A DNA stretch of 43,390 nucleotides from an uncultured Muribaculaceae bacterium (GCA_947381945.1 CANCXM010000025.1:1-43390), one strand, 5' to 3'; shown: positions 17,843-26,254, counted from the first letter of the stretch. Notes: generated by a model not told the origin, from the letters alone. Numbers and translations are program-made.

Positions 17843-19255
17843 ATGGAAGCAAGCATCAACATAACGAAATCACAGGAAGCCAAAGGCTTCTACAAACTGT
17901 CCATGCTGCAGTGCATAGGCTTCGGTTCGGGCGACCTCGCGCAGAACCTTATCTATCAGACAATCAGCATGTACCTGCTGTTCTTCTACACCAACGTCTA
18001 CGGTCTCGCTCCGGCCGTGGCAGCGGTGATGTTTCTGATTGTCAGAATCGTCGACGTCATCTGGGACCCTCTGGTGGGCACCTTTGTCGACAAGCATAAT
18101 CCGCGTCTTGGAAAATACCGTGCCTACCTCGTCCTCGGCGGCATTCCCCTGACCGGTTTCGCCCTCCTCTGCTTCTGGAACGGATTTTCCGGTTCGCTGC
18201 TCTACGCATACATAACTTACGTCGGACTTTCGATGTGCTACACCCTCGTCAACGTCCCCTACGGTGCGCTCAACGCATCGCTCACCCGCGACACCGCCGA
18301 GATTACCAAACTCACATCTGTGCGCATGTTCATGGCCAATGTCGGTGGTCTTGCAGTCGGCATGGGTATTCCTGTCGTGCTGCATCTTTTTGACCCGACG
18401 GAATCAACCGACATGTCGATGAACGACAGCGCCTGGTTTGCTACTATGGCCATCTACGGCTGTGTGGGCCTCGCCCTGCTTCTCTTCTGCTTCTCGCAGT
18501 GCCGCGAACGTGTGGTCATGGACTCAAAGGAGACAGAGAATGTCAAGGTTGCCGACCTCTGGATGGAATTTGTCCACAACCGTCCGTTGCGCATCCTTGC
18601 CTTCTTCTTCGTGACAGCATTCGCGATGATGGCCATAGGCAACGCCGCCGGAGCTTACTATATCCAGTATAACCTCGGTGGTTCCGCTGCCGAACTCTCA
18701 GTCTTCATGGGTCTCGGCTCAATTCCCGCCTTCATTTTCATGCCGATGATTCCTGCCATCAAGAAAATGGTGGGCAAAAAGGGAATGTTCTACATCTTCC
18801 TCATCGTGGCCATCATTGGCATGGCCATGCTCTATGCAATCTCAATGATAGAGGCCCTGAAGCAGTATATGATTCTCGTCTACATCGCCCAGTTCATCAA
18901 ATCGACCGGTGTCATCGTAGCGACCGGCTATATGTGGGCGCTCGTTCCGGAAGTAATCTCCTACGGCGAGTACACCCACGGCCGCCGCATTTCCGGCATA
19001 GTCAACGCCCTCACCGGTATCTTCTACAAAGCCGGTATGGCCCTCGGCGGCGTTGTCCCCGGGCTCGTCCTCGCCTTCGTAGGCTTCGAGAAGGAAGCCC
19101 TCACGCAGACACCCTTCGCGCAGCAGGGCATCCTCTGGCTCGTTGCCGTAATCCCCGCGCTGCTCCTCGGACTTGCCATGTTCATCATCTCGCGCTATGA
19201 ACTTGACGATGACGTGATTGACCGTATCAACCGCGAAATCGAATCGAGAAACTAA
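17843..19255 (+). CDS. GPH-family (MelB/XynP-like) oligosaccharide:cation symporter
   Basis: A 470-residue inner-membrane transporter of the glycoside-pentoside-hexuronide:cation symporter family within the MFS fold, with about 12 hydrophobic helices. The family signature region is visible near the N-terminus (GFGSGDLAQNLIY, then RIVDVIWDPLVGTFVDKHNPRLGKYRAYL), followed by the N-half loop containing NVPYGALNASLTRD and a second half with GRRISGIVNALTGIFYKAGMALGG. Relatives carry xylosides or short xylo-oligosaccharides in symport with sodium or protons. Position between the esterase and the second xylanase suggests that it takes oligosaccharides from the periplasm to the cytoplasmic GH43 enzyme. 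The stop codon lies in a 19-bp tandem duplication. Confidence 0.92.
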   Translation: MEASINITKSQEAKGFYKLSMLQCIGFGSGDLAQNLIYQTISMYLLFFYTNVYGLAPAVAAVMFLIVRIVDVIWDPLVGTFVDKHNPRLGKYRAYLVLGGIPLTGFALLCFWNGFSGSLLYAYITYVGLSMCYTLVNVPYGALNASLTRDTAEITKLTSVRMFMANVGGLAVGMGIPVVLHLFDPTESTDMSMNDSAWFATMAIYGCVGLALLLFCFSQCRERVVMDSKETENVKVADLWMEFVHNRPLRILAFFFVTAFAMMAIGNAAGAYYIQYNLGGSAAELSVFMGLGSIPAFIFMPMIPAIKKMVGKKGMFYIFLIVAIIGMAMLYAISMIEALKQYMILVYIAQFIKSTGVIVATGYMWALVPEVISYGEYTHGRRISGIVNALTGIFYKAGMALGGVVPGLVLAFVGFEKEALTQTPFAQQGILWLVAVIPALLLGLAMFIISRYELDDDVIDRINREIESRN

Positions 19256-19282
19256 CCGTACACCGAGAAACTAACCATACAC
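19245..19282 (+). repeat. 19-bp tandem duplication across the transporter stop codon
   Basis: CGAGAAACTAACCGTACAC (19245-19263) is followed directly by CGAGAAACTAACCATACAC (19264-19282), one base different. The first copy contains the transporter's TAA stop (19253-19255). The second copy extends the spacer before the next ATG at 19298. It looks like a recent slippage duplication. Confidence 0.85.
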
Positions 19283-19297
19283 CCGAAATTACCAATC

Positions 19298-20419
19298 ATG
19301 AAACTGTCACTTCTCCCCCTGTCAGTAGCCTCATTGCTGACCCTCGCATCCTGCGCCACCGAAAAGCAGACTCCAACGCTCAAAGACCACTTCGCCGATG
19401 ACTTTCTCATCGGTGCGGCAATCAACATGAACCATGTCAAAGGGCTTGACCCCGGATCCGACTCCATCGTGCGCCGTCACTTCAATTCCATCGTGGCCGA
19501 GAATTGCATGAAGTGCGAGGAAATCCACCCAGCCGAGGGGACATACTTCTGGGATGATGCCGACGCTTTCGTGGACTACGGAGTAAGGAACAACATGGCC
19601 ATCATAGGCCACGCACTCATCTGGCACTCCCAGCTTGCTCCCTGGTTTCCGGTCGACTCTACAGGAGCATACGTCACGGCTGATGTGCTGAAAGAACGTA
19701 TGCGTGACCATATCACCGCTGTCGTGACCCGCTACAAGGGCAAAATCAAGGGATGGGACGTGGTCAACGAAGCCATCGAGGGGGACGGAAGCTACCGCAA
19801 GTCACCCTTCTATGAAATTCTTGGCGAAGAGTTCATTCCACTCGCTTTCCAATACGCCCACGAGGCCGATCCGGACGCCGAACTGTATATCAATGACTAC
19901 GGCATGAACATACCTGCCAAGCGTGAAGCCTACGTCAGACTCGTAAACGACATGAAGTCAAAAGGTCTGCGCGTTGATGCCATCGGTATGCAGAGCCACA
20001 TGGGCATGGATTACCCCGATTTCAAGGAATTCGAGGAGTCAATCGAAGCCTTTGCCTCGACAGGCTGCAATGTGATGATAACCGAATGGGACATGAGCGC
20101 GCTCCCGACAATCAGCCACAGCGCCAACGTGTCGGACAGTGTTGTCTACAACACCCTCTTCAATCCCTATCCTGACGGACTGCCCGCCGACGTAGCCGAC
20201 CGCTGGAACAGCCGCATGGACTCTGTCACCGACATCCTACTCCGTCACAAGGACGTGATAACACGCGTGACCGCCTGGGGCACACACGACGGCATGTCGT
20301 GGAAAAATGATTTCCCGATGAGGGGCCGCGTGGAATATCCCCTCCTCTTCGACCGCGACTGCAACCTGAAGCCCTTCATGCAGAACCGCCTCGACAACGC
20401 TTCCGATAGGCAAATCTAA
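19298..20419 (+). CDS. GH10 endo-1,4-beta-xylanase lipoprotein (single domain)
   Basis: A 373-residue GH10 enzyme with a type II signal (LASC, Cys19) and no accessory module. The catalytic barrel shows FNSIVAENCMKCEEIHP, GHALIWHSQ, the acid/base Glu158 in WDVVNEAIEGDGS, GMQSHMGMDYP, and the nucleophile Glu263 in ITEWDMS, near the C-terminal TAWGTHDGMSWKN block. The residues after the Cys (ATEKQ) lack the acidic run of the surface lipoproteins in this locus, so I infer a periplasmic role on imported oligosaccharides, complementing the CBM-bearing surface xylanase. It lies 42 bases after the transporter and is followed by a 200-bp spacer with an inverted repeat. Confidence 0.94.
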   Translation: MKLSLLPLSVASLLTLASCATEKQTPTLKDHFADDFLIGAAINMNHVKGLDPGSDSIVRRHFNSIVAENCMKCEEIHPAEGTYFWDDADAFVDYGVRNNMAIIGHALIWHSQLAPWFPVDSTGAYVTADVLKERMRDHITAVVTRYKGKIKGWDVVNEAIEGDGSYRKSPFYEILGEEFIPLAFQYAHEADPDAELYINDYGMNIPAKREAYVRLVNDMKSKGLRVDAIGMQSHMGMDYPDFKEFEESIEAFASTGCNVMITEWDMSALPTISHSANVSDSVVYNTLFNPYPDGLPADVADRWNSRMDSVTDILLRHKDVITRVTAWGTHDGMSWKNDFPMRGRVEYPLLFDRDCNLKPFMQNRLDNASDRQI

Positions 20420-20431
20420 GCATGGAATTTT

Positions 20432-20579
20432 AGATACAAAAGAACAAAAGAGAACATAAGGAACAAAAGATTATTTCAGATGGAAAATTCAGTCATTTTC
20501 CATAGAATTATAAATATAACTTCTGCCACCTCAGAAAATATAACTTCTGTCACTTCTGAACTTATGTTCTTCTGTATCT
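20432..20579. repeat. Imperfect inverted repeat between GH10 and GH43 genes
   Basis: The left arm 20432-20460 (AGATACAAAAGAAC..ACATAAG) pairs with 20561-20579 (CTTATGTTCTTCTGTATCT), with a 10-base insertion in the left arm. Inside is a perfect hairpin ATGGAAAAT (20480-20488)/ATTTTCCAT (20495-20503) and a direct repeat of AAATATAACTTCTG. The same arm sequence recurs twice at 21636-21899. It could attenuate transcription between the two enzymes. Confidence 0.65.
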
Positions 20580-20619
20580 CCCAATCACTTCCAAATAACT
20601 TACCAACAAATCAAGATAA

Positions 20620-21621
20620 ATGAAACCCCTGAATCCCGAAAAACGTTATCTCTTCCCCGATGACTATATGGCCGACCCGAGCGTGCATGTGTTCAACGGC
20701 CGCATCTATATCTACCCTTCCCACGACTGGGAATGTGAGAATGTCGAGAACGACAATGGCGACCAGTATGTCATGAAGGACATGCATGTCCTCTCCATCG
20801 ACGGTGATCCCATGACAGGCAAGGTCACCGACCACGGCAAGGCTCTCGACATCGCCGACATTCCCTGGGCAGGCCGTCAGCTCTGGGACTGCGACTGCAC
20901 CGAAAAGGATGGCAAATATTACCTCTACTTCCCCCTGAAGGACAAGAACGACATCTTCCGCATAGGCGTGGCCGTGGCCGACCGTCCCGAAGGCCCCTTC
21001 ATCCCCCAACCGGACCCCATCCGAGGTTCCTACTCGATGGACATCTGTGTGCTGCCCGATAATGGCGAATACTATCTCTACTTCGGCGGTCTGTGGGGCG
21101 GACAGCTCCAGCGCTACAAGGACAACAAGGCCCTCGAATCGGCCTATCTGCCCGAAGGCGACGAACCCGCCCTTCCCTCGCGCTGTGTGCGTCTGAGCAA
21201 GGACATGCTCCAGTTCGCCGAGGAACCGCGCCCCATCGTCATTCTCGATGCGGAGGGCAATCCGCTAAAGGCCAATGACCCGCACCGCTTCTTCGAGGCT
21301 TCATGGGTGCATAAGTACAATGGCAAGTATTATCTCTCCTATTCCACCGGCGACAGCCATCTGCTCTGCTACGCCGTCGGCGACAACCCCTACGGACCCT
21401 TTGTCTATGGCGGTGAAATCCTTACTCCGGTCGTAGGCTGGACCACCCACCACTGCATCATTGAATACGGTGGCAAGTGGTATCTCTTCCATCACGACAG
21501 TGTCCCCTCCGGCGGCAAGTCGTGGCTCCGCAGCCTGAAGGTATGCGAACTCACCTACGATGACGAAGGCCGCATCCTCACCATCGACGGTGGCGGCGAT
21601 GCTTTTGACGAAAAGGCTTAG
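20620..21621 (+). CDS. GH43 family glycosidase, probably cytoplasmic beta-xylosidase/arabinofuranosidase
   Basis: A 333-residue five-bladed beta-propeller glycosidase without signal peptide (starts MKPLNPEKRYLFPDD), so it should act in the cytoplasm on imported short oligosaccharides. The GH43 catalytic triad can be placed: base Asp19 in YMADPSVHVFNGR, pKa-tuning Asp141 in GSYSMDICV, and acid Glu226 in HRFFEASWVHKYNG. Blade repeats of the type GKYYLYF and GEYYLYFGG are evident. Length and absence of a C-terminal beta-sandwich fit the short GH43 subfamilies found with xylan genes. Whether it releases xylose or arabinose cannot be read from the sequence. Flanked on both sides by spacers with related inverted repeats. 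Confidence 0.9.
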   Translation: MKPLNPEKRYLFPDDYMADPSVHVFNGRIYIYPSHDWECENVENDNGDQYVMKDMHVLSIDGDPMTGKVTDHGKALDIADIPWAGRQLWDCDCTEKDGKYYLYFPLKDKNDIFRIGVAVADRPEGPFIPQPDPIRGSYSMDICVLPDNGEYYLYFGGLWGGQLQRYKDNKALESAYLPEGDEPALPSRCVRLSKDMLQFAEEPRPIVILDAEGNPLKANDPHRFFEASWVHKYNGKYYLSYSTGDSHLLCYAVGDNPYGPFVYGGEILTPVVGWTTHHCIIEYGGKWYLFHHDSVPSGGKSWLRSLKVCELTYDDEGRILTIDGGGDAFDEKA

Positions 21622-21923
21622 GCAGCCGATTTTTTGATACAGAAATAAAAAAGTGCATAAGAAACAGAAGATATATTTTTCTGTAAGGTTGAGAGTTACC
21701 TTAATATCCTTTATTATAAAATTCTTTTGTCTCTTATGCTCTTTTGTGCTTTTGTATCTCTTGTGTCGATTTGATACAGTTCCTTAGCCATAAAAGAACA
21801 AAAGTCCCAAAAGAAACAGAAGTGTATCACAAGTCAATCTGACGGGCAGACATAGTCTTGCTGTAACTTATGTTGCTTTTTGAACTTTTGTTCTTTTATA
21901 TCTCCCATCATGGGAGATAACTG
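21622..21923. repeat. 302-bp gene-free spacer with two inverted repeats and a palindrome
   Basis: First inverted repeat: 21636-21670 pairs with 21724-21758 (arms of the type GATACAAAAGCACAAAAGAG). Second: 21790-21822 pairs with 21867-21899 (ATAAAAGAACAAAAG..CATAAG). Both are imperfect and share sequence with 20432-20579. A near-perfect palindrome TATCTCCCAT-c-ATGGGAGATA occupies 21899-21919. The spacer lies between convergent genes (GH43 rightward, the His-rich gene leftward), so it may terminate both. Confidence 0.65.
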
Positions 21924-22256
21924 TCAATCGTCGTCCCAATGATGGCGGTGGTGACGTTTATGGTGCTTGTAGACCTCCTTGTAGTATTTCTTCTGGGCCT
22001 TGCGATATTCCTTATATCTCTTCTTCAGCTTCTTGCTGTGGTGCTTGCCATAGTGATGCGAGGGGCCATCCCAACCGTAGTCAACATAATGGACTACACG
22101 TCGAGGAGGAGGGGGCGGTGGGCGATGCCCCGTCGAGTGATTCACACTGAATCCTGCACCTCCAAGGTCCATCCAAAACGACACATTAGTCTGTCCGACA
22201 ACTAAGGTCGAACCGGCTATTGCTGCTGAAAGTGCTATTGCTGCTATTCGTTTCAT
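21924..22256 (-). CDS. Small secreted histidine-rich protein, function unknown
   Basis: A 110-residue protein with a cleavable-looking signal peptide (MKRIAAIALSAAIAGSTLVVG). A short central segment FWMDLGGAGFSVNHSTGHR follows, then a polyproline stretch RPPPPPPRR, and a basic His/Lys/Tyr-rich tail with HH pairs (HHYGKHHSKK, YKHHKRHHRHHWDDD). I do not recognise the family. The tail could bind metal ions or nucleic acid or lipopolysaccharide, but nothing in the sequence decides this. It is on the opposite strand within the xylan locus, divergent from the GH67 gene (143-base spacer), and may be an unrelated insertion. Confidence 0.7.
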   Translation of the reverse strand: MKRIAAIALSAAIAGSTLVVGQTNVSFWMDLGGAGFSVNHSTGHRPPPPPPRRVVHYVDYGWDGPSHHYGKHHSKKLKKRYKEYRKAQKKYYKEVYKHHKRHHRHHWDDD

Positions 22257-22399
22257 GACTTTTCTGTTTGGTGGTTGATGTTACTCTTAAACCGACAGAG
22301 AGGTCAAAAAGTTGGCTCTGTTTCCATTTAGACCAATAAACTTGCCAAAACAACCATATAATACGACCATTAATCCATCTTTCAATCCTCACATCAACC

Positions 22400-24433
22400 A
22401 TGCGACATTTCAAGTTTCTATATATCATATTTCTGCTGGCATTCATCTCATGCGGCTCAGCCGACACATGCAAGGACGCAAAAGGGACGATAAGCTGGTT
22501 GCCATACGCCTCGACCGACAAGGGACAAGTCTGCGTCGACGAGGGCATTTCCTCACCGACCATCGACATAGCCTGTCGTGAACTGGGTGGACACTGGGAG
22601 GGGGCACCGGTCAACATCCACCGTGCAACCGATGGAAGTACAATAGGTAAAAATGGCTTTGCCATCAGTCAGAGCGATTCGCAGGTTGACATCTACGCTC
22701 CCGATGACCTCGGCATACTCTACGGCGTCTATGCTCTTCTCCGCAACCCTGAACTCGGTCGCAACGGGAGGGTTGAGGATAGTCCTTCCTATGATTTGCG
22801 CCTGCTAAACCATTGGGATAACCTCGACGGCACAATCGAGCGAGGCTATGCGGGAAAATCGCTGTGGAAATGGGAAGGACTGCCCGACAGCGTCTCGCCA
22901 CGCTATGAGGAATATGCACGCGCCAATGCGGCAATAGGAATCAACGGCACTGTGCTAAACAATGTCAACGCTTCACCGAAAATCCTTTCGGAAGAGTATC
23001 TGAAAAAGGTCGCCGCTCTTGCCGACATCTTCCGTCCGTATGGAATAAAGGTCTATCTTTCGGTCAACTTCGCATCGCCGATGGTTCTCGACTCACTCCC
23101 GACCGCCGACCCGCTCAATCCGGAGGTGGTCAAATGGTGGACCGACAAGGCTGATGAAATCTACAGCCTCATCCCCGATTTCGGAGGTTTCCTTGTCAAA
23201 GCCAACTCGGAAGGTCAGCCGGGACCTATGGATTTCGGACGCACACATGCCGACGGTGCCAACATGCTTGCCGGAGCATTGAAGCCTCACGACGGTGTGG
23301 TGATGTGGCGCGCCTTTGTCTACTCGCCTGCTGATGCCGACCGCGCCAAGCAGGCTTATCTCGAATTCCAACCGCTCGACGGAAAGTTTGCTGACAATGT
23401 CATAATCCAGATAAAGAACGGCCCGGTGGATTTCCAACCGCGCGAGCCATACTCACCGCTGTTTGGAGCGATGACCGCGACTGACGGGATGGCCGAATTT
23501 CAGATTACACAGGAGTATCTCGGTCATTCCAACCATCTCGCCTATCTCGCCCCCATGTGGACGGAATTTTTCGACTATGTGCAGCCCTCATCAATCAAAG
23601 CGGTAGCCGGAGTTGCCAACATCGGCGACGATGACAACTGGACCGGCCACCCGCTGGTCCAGGCAAACTGGTATGCCTTCGGGCGTCTCGCATGGAATCC
23701 GCAACTGACATCTACACAGATTGCCGACGAATGGCTTTCGATGGCGCTCGTCGACAAGGCGCAGACTCCGGAGGATGTCTATGAGTCACTACTGGACATG
23801 TTCGACACAAGCCGCGAGGCTGTGGTGGACTATATGATGCCTCTCGGACTCCACCATCTCTTCGCTTTCGGCCATCATTACGGTCCGGAGCCGTGGTGCG
23901 ACGTTGAAGGAGCGCGTCCTGACTGGCTTCCGAAATACTATCACCGCGCCGACAGCACCGGTCTCGGCTTCGACCGTTCGCCTTCGGGAAGCAATGCAGT
24001 GGGACAATACCCTGAGCCACTCCGCTCTCAACTCGCGTCCGTCGAGACTTGCCCCGAGGAGTTCCTGCTGTGGTTCCATCATGTCCCCTGGACACACCGG
24101 ATGAAATCGGGCAATACCTTATGGGAAGAACTGTGTATAGCCTATCAGAGAGGTGTTGAGAAGGTTGAGGAGTATCGGCAGACATGGGAAAAGGCAAAGC
24201 CCTACATTGCTCCCGAACTCTATACAGATGTCGAAACATGCCTCGCAACCCAGCTAAAGGATGCGAAATGGTGGCGCGACGCTTGTCTGCAATACTTCGC
24301 ACAGTATTCCAAAATGCCAATTCCTGCCGAGATTGCTTCAGAGATGCGCCCCCTCGAAGAGCTTATGAAAATCCACCTCCCCATCACCAACTACGAATCC
24401 CCCACCCCCGCCCTCCTCGACTCCCTCCGATAA
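22400..24433 (+). CDS. GH67 alpha-glucuronidase
   Basis: Removes (4-O-methyl-)glucuronic acid from the non-reducing-end xylose of short glucuronoxylo-oligosaccharides made by GH10 xylanases. The 677-residue protein is a lipoprotein (FISC, Cys18) without acidic residues after the Cys, hence probably periplasmic. Family landmarks: the N-terminal domain to about 110 with YGVYALLR, the barrel with RLLNHWDNLDG, the acid Glu271 in KANSEGQPGP, and the base pair Asp344 (KNGPVDFQPREP) and Glu372 (ITQEYLGHSNH). LHHLFAFGHHYGPEPW and the C-terminal helical domain complete it. The canonical KADSEGQ has Asn in place of Asp here, a minor change. It closes the xylan locus and converges with the leftward island genes at a 40-bp-arm inverted repeat. 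Confidence 0.96.
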   Translation: MRHFKFLYIIFLLAFISCGSADTCKDAKGTISWLPYASTDKGQVCVDEGISSPTIDIACRELGGHWEGAPVNIHRATDGSTIGKNGFAISQSDSQVDIYAPDDLGILYGVYALLRNPELGRNGRVEDSPSYDLRLLNHWDNLDGTIERGYAGKSLWKWEGLPDSVSPRYEEYARANAAIGINGTVLNNVNASPKILSEEYLKKVAALADIFRPYGIKVYLSVNFASPMVLDSLPTADPLNPEVVKWWTDKADEIYSLIPDFGGFLVKANSEGQPGPMDFGRTHADGANMLAGALKPHDGVVMWRAFVYSPADADRAKQAYLEFQPLDGKFADNVIIQIKNGPVDFQPREPYSPLFGAMTATDGMAEFQITQEYLGHSNHLAYLAPMWTEFFDYVQPSSIKAVAGVANIGDDDNWTGHPLVQANWYAFGRLAWNPQLTSTQIADEWLSMALVDKAQTPEDVYESLLDMFDTSREAVVDYMMPLGLHHLFAFGHHYGPEPWCDVEGARPDWLPKYYHRADSTGLGFDRSPSGSNAVGQYPEPLRSQLASVETCPEEFLLWFHHVPWTHRMKSGNTLWEELCIAYQRGVEKVEEYRQTWEKAKPYIAPELYTDVETCLATQLKDAKWWRDACLQYFAQYSKMPIPAEIASEMRPLEELMKIHLPITNYESPTPALLDSLR

Positions 24434-24478
24434 AATAATTCGTGCCGGAAGGGTACGGAAAGCCCCGGAAAAATTGTC

Positions 24479-24589
24479 AAAGGGTACATAAATTCAGAAA
24501 TAACAAAAATTACAGACTTCAAAATCTGCCTTGTGACAGATGAAAATAAAGTCTGTAATTTTTGTTATTTCTGAATTTATGTACCCTTT
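24479..24589. repeat. Perfect 40-bp inverted repeat between convergent genes
   Basis: Bases 24479-24518 are an exact reverse complement of 24550-24589 with a 31-base loop. The arms (core GTACATAAATTCAGAAATAA) are nearly identical to those at 36354-36455, 12 kb away. It lies between the end of the GH67 gene (rightward) and leftward sequence, an arrangement expected of a bidirectional terminator. The near identity of both copies also fits a small palindromic mobile repeat. Confidence 0.85.
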
Positions 24590-24598
24590 ATTTGAGGA

Positions 24599-24655
24599 TT
24601 AATAGATGGCTTGGGCGATGCGGCGGACGGAGTCGGAGGCCATGCTGTAGCTGAG
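24599..24655 (-). pseudogene. metF: Displaced remnant of the metF 3' end
   Basis: Read leftward, 24655-24599 encodes LSYSMASDSVRRIAQAIY and a TAA stop. The intact metF ends FYTLMASDSVRRIAKEIY-stop at 27314. A 30-base block is identical (24615-24644 and 27330-27359) and the frame and stop position correspond. The differences (Q-A for K-E, TAA for TGA, Y-S for Y-T) show that these are two diverged alleles of the same gene end, not one recent copy. No other part of metF lies beside it: the 62-residue gene abuts directly. It marks the left boundary of the AT-rich segment. Confidence 0.8.
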
Positions 24656-24656
24656 C

Positions 24657-24845
24657 TTATATTACGTCCAATCCACACAACTCTGCAATTCCACATAGCA
24701 GTGAAAAGGCACCCAGTCCACACAATAGCCAGAAAATAACTCCAAGCCATTTACTCTCTATTCTTTTCTTCGCATAGTTTTCTGCAATATTAGTAACCGC
24801 GCAGGTTATACCGCAGATGATTAGAAAAATTACAAATTTCAACAT
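24657..24845 (-). CDS. Two-helix small membrane protein, function unknown
   Basis: A 62-residue hydrophobic protein with two predicted membrane helices (about 1-20, MLKFVIFLIICGITCAVTNI, and about 33-58, WLGVIFWLLCGLGAFSLLCG) joined by a charged loop ENYAKKRIESK. I recognise no family. It is the last gene of the AT-rich segment, 70 bases after the 376-residue lipoprotein gene, and ends within a few bases of the metF remnant. Size and position beside a glycine-rich exported protein would fit an accessory or immunity-type partner, but this is speculation. Confidence 0.55.
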   Translation of the reverse strand: MLKFVIFLIICGITCAVTNIAENYAKKRIESKWLGVIFWLLCGLGAFSLLCGIAELCGLDVI

Positions 24846-24915
24846 AAGTGAAAATTCAATTATATTTATAGGTAGCTCGATTATTTATAAGTTTTGTCCT
24901 TATCTTTTGGCCGAT

Positions 24916-26046
24916 CTAATTTTCATGCCAACATATTGCAGTGTTAATTGCTGCTTGAGCTGAGAAAGCTAAATCAACTCTTAGCTGAGAGGACACATCA
25001 GCATTTGATATTATTTTATTTAATTCTTCTGCGTATGATTCAATTTCATCCAACGAAAGTTCATTACATTTTTTTATTATTTTAACGTCAAAATTTTTAT
25101 ATAACTCTATATCGTCTTGCGAAATCTGACAATCCCCACTCATATATAGATATTGTAGGTTTAAATAATCGTCTACTGTATTAGAATTTAAAGCCATAAG
25201 CCCTAAATTTGAATAAATCGATATTATTTTATTTCTAAGATCCATATTTTCGAAAATACCATCATCATCAAAACCCGCTTCAGTTAAAAAGGCGACTATA
25301 TAATCGTATATTTTTTCTAAATCCGGTTCGCTATTTTTAACATATTGACCAGCATTATCTTCAAAGTATGCCATAAGCCAATTATGATAATATCCAATTG
25401 AATCACATTTTATAATCATTTCTTCAGAAACCGGTAATACTTGCAATAGTTCCCCTACATCACCACTATGTATTAAATCATCACTTAATAGGGTTATAGA
25501 TGTGTCCTCTGGGAACATTGAATCGGTCATATACAGCCTTACATATTCTTCATCTATGTAATGTCTAAAAAATCTTGATACGTTAATCTTGCTATTATAA
25601 CGTGGGAACATACCAGGTCGTACTATCTCTGCAAGACCAGCGCAATCAAAATATTTTTTTGCAGCAGCTGAGGCTCCAATATATCCCGCTACTTGACCTG
25701 CTTTCCATCCCCAAACATAACCTATACACGCACCGGCAGGACCTGCTGTTGCACTACCAATTGCTGTACCAATCCATCGCCCAACATAACGGCCACATAC
25801 TCCACCCGCCGCATCTGCCAAATCAAGATAGTCCCTACATATTCTTTTTCTTTTAGGAACACCACGGCTTATCTGTGATGGATATTTCGCATTCAAACTA
25901 TCAAGACTGTTGAATACGACATTAAGTTTTTGTAAATTACAATCTAAATTTGTTTCATAAGTTTTATTGTCCATTGCAGGTTCTTCTGAACAAGAGATTG
26001 TAATAAAAGCAAAAAACAATACGGATAAAAATAATACTTTTTTCAT
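24916..26046 (-). CDS. Lipoprotein with glycine-zipper-like hydrophobic segment, function unknown
   Basis: A 376-residue lipoprotein: signal MKKVLFLSVLFFAFITIS and lipidated Cys19. After a charged region and a basic motif PKRKRICRD (64-72), residues about 80-130 form a glycine/alanine-rich hydrophobic stretch with GxxxG spacing (GTAIGSATAGPAGACIGYV, KAGQVAGYIGASAAAKK), resembling glycine-zipper segments that insert into or pack within membranes. The remaining 240 residues are acidic, mostly helical-looking and unlike any family I know. Base composition is very low in GC: 25021-25080 has 15 G/C of 60, against 37 of 60 at 27361-27420 in metF. It lies among other orphan genes of the island. A toxin or a structural envelope role are both possible. 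Confidence 0.75.
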   Translation of the reverse strand: MKKVLFLSVLFFAFITISCSEEPAMDNKTYETNLDCNLQKLNVVFNSLDSLNAKYPSQISRGVPKRKRICRDYLDLADAAGGVCGRYVGRWIGTAIGSATAGPAGACIGYVWGWKAGQVAGYIGASAAAKKYFDCAGLAEIVRPGMFPRYNSKINVSRFFRHYIDEEYVRLYMTDSMFPEDTSITLLSDDLIHSGDVGELLQVLPVSEEMIIKCDSIGYYHNWLMAYFEDNAGQYVKNSEPDLEKIYDYIVAFLTEAGFDDDGIFENMDLRNKIISIYSNLGLMALNSNTVDDYLNLQYLYMSGDCQISQDDIELYKNFDVKIIKKCNELSLDEIESYAEELNKIISNADVSSQLRVDLAFSAQAAINTAICWHEN

Positions 26047-26104
26047 TGTTACTTTTTATTAATAAATTATTAAAAATGTGGCAGCCTAACATTTCATTAC
26101 GATG

Positions 26105-26112
26105 CAAAATTA
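26105..26112 (-). promoter_or_regulatory. Possible -7 box for the 376-residue lipoprotein gene
   Basis: On the minus strand 26112-26105 reads TAATTTTG, an exact TAnnTTTG match about 59 bases before the ATG at 26046. No TTTG is seen at the -33 distance. It lies in a 208-base AT-rich spacer (26047-26254) that holds no gene. Confidence 0.4.
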
Positions 26113-26254
26113 GAACTTTAGGCTTATTTCCGTATTGTTTTTTTATTTTTTTATTTGTCTTTATTCCATGATAATCATCTAAGAATCAGCCTCTAATTTG
26201 TTAAATTTTCTCAGGAAATTGTTTTTTTCATGTCAATTTTTTTAATTATAAAAA

